Shown here piece by piece: positions 29,764 to 30,157 of a stretch of DNA of 30,157 nucleotides; the first letter of the stretch is position 1, and every line of letters starts with the position of its first letter. A model generated the notes under the pieces. That model ran no database searches and was not told the DNA's origin. It saw nothing but the letters and a program-made list of their open reading frames with translations. The DNA comes from a virus, in the IMG/VR virus record IMGVR_UViG_3300035228_001698, positions 1-30,157 of that record; one strand, given 5' to 3'. Both the position numbers and the translations under genes were made by a program.

Positions 29764-30157
29764 ATGACAGCTCCTGTCTTACAGTTCAAGAGAGGTAATT
29801 TCTCAGCACTTCCCGGTCTCCAAGCAGGTGAACCAGGATGGGTTGTAGACGAGTTTGACCTATTTGTAGGTATTGATTCTACAACAAATAATAACAAGAT
29901 TGTTGGATCTGCTCGTTACTGGGAAAGAGAAACATCAACATCTGGATCTGCTGTTCGTCTTGTAGAAGGTGCAAATAATGGAGACCATTATGTTGCCCTC
30001 AAGTCACCAGCAGCACTAACTTCTAGTCAAGATTATATCCTTCCCGCGGCTGCTGTAGCAGGCGGATACATGAAGGTAGACGGATCGGGCAATATGTCCT
30101 GGTCTTCAGAAGTTGATATTACTACTCCTCTCTCGGTGTTGAACATCGACGGTGGTA
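29764..30157 (+). CDS. Tail-fibre-like protein, N-terminal part (runs off the window)
   Basis: 131 codons are visible with no stop before the right edge. The start, MTAPVLQFKRGNFSALPGLQ, then AGEPGWVVDEFDLFVGID, is typical of marine T4-like phage fibre proteins: 'L-Q-[FLI]-[KR]-R-G' followed by 'L-x-x-G-E-P-[GA]-[WF]-x-x-D-x-x-x-[LF]-[FY]-[VI]-G'. The later 'LPAAAVAGGYMKVDGSGNMSW' fits repeat units in the same proteins. An in-frame TAG two codons upstream fixes this as the first ATG. No Shine-Dalgarno is visible. Probably a host-recognition fibre or its baseplate-proximal part. Confidence 0.75.
   Translation, partial: MTAPVLQFKRGNFSALPGLQAGEPGWVVDEFDLFVGIDSTTNNNKIVGSARYWERETSTSGSAVRLVEGANNGDHYVALKSPAALTSSQDYILPAAAVAGGYMKVDGSGNMSWSSEVDITTPLSVLNIDGG

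Noticed and set aside
1-30157. tRNA genes, CRISPR arrays, insertion sequences, integrase or attachment sites
   Set aside because: None seen: no cloverleaf-like spacer sequence, no regularly spaced direct DNA repeats, and no transposase- or integrase-like product.

Overview
The window looks like part of a T4-like (contractile-tail) marine myovirus genome, most likely a cyanophage of Prochlorococcus or Synechococcus. A pelagibacter myophage cannot be excluded from this sequence alone. The reasons are recognisable T4-type baseplate wedge proteins gp25, gp6 and gp8 in T4 order, a giant protein carrying the conserved C-terminal core of T4 gp7, T4-type late promoter boxes (ATAAATA) before structural genes, tightly packed or overlapping genes, and moderately AT-rich DNA.

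Left third (1-6401): an accessory island of surface-chemistry enzymes and very small genes. On the minus strand are three tandem paralogs of a family resembling SGNH/GDSL hydrolases (one cut by the left edge) and one PAPS-type sulfotransferase-like gene. From a short divergent intergenic region the plus strand reads a 52-aa gene, a second sulfotransferase-like gene, a 39-aa gene, a NodU/TobZ-type carbamoyltransferase, a GT-A-like glycosyltransferase and a 54-aa gene. The last of these runs into a strong intrinsic terminator. Each of the two small genes ahead of an enzyme overlaps it by ATGA. The enzyme set (sugar transfer, sulfation, carbamoylation, possible acyl removal or transfer) suggests decoration of a glycan, either on the host envelope or on the virion. 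The carbamoyltransferase alone could instead act on modified DNA.

Middle and right (6408-28540): a late operon for the baseplate and tail periphery. It holds a tandem late promoter, gp25 (GTG start), gp6, a 2746-aa gp7-like protein, a 965-aa repeat-rich protein, gp8 behind its own late promoter, and a 2355-aa protein with a DUF4815-like start. The large proteins share repeat modules: an H-x-hydrophobic-x-x-G-[DE]-x-hydrophobic-x-Y box, and G-x-[GDN]-Y beta-repeat motifs that occur in four consecutive large genes. The 2746-aa protein also carries a YHYH-like domain and a C-terminal module present in about three copies.

Right end (28537-30157): a string of small genes (48, possibly 35, and 67 aa), then two small virion-type proteins (113 and 122 aa, ATGA overlap). 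The last feature is the start of a tail-fibre-like gene that runs off the window. Late promoter boxes precede the 113-aa gene and the terminal gene. No tRNA, rRNA, CRISPR array, insertion sequence or integrase was seen. Apart from the short spacers described below, the window is fully coding.
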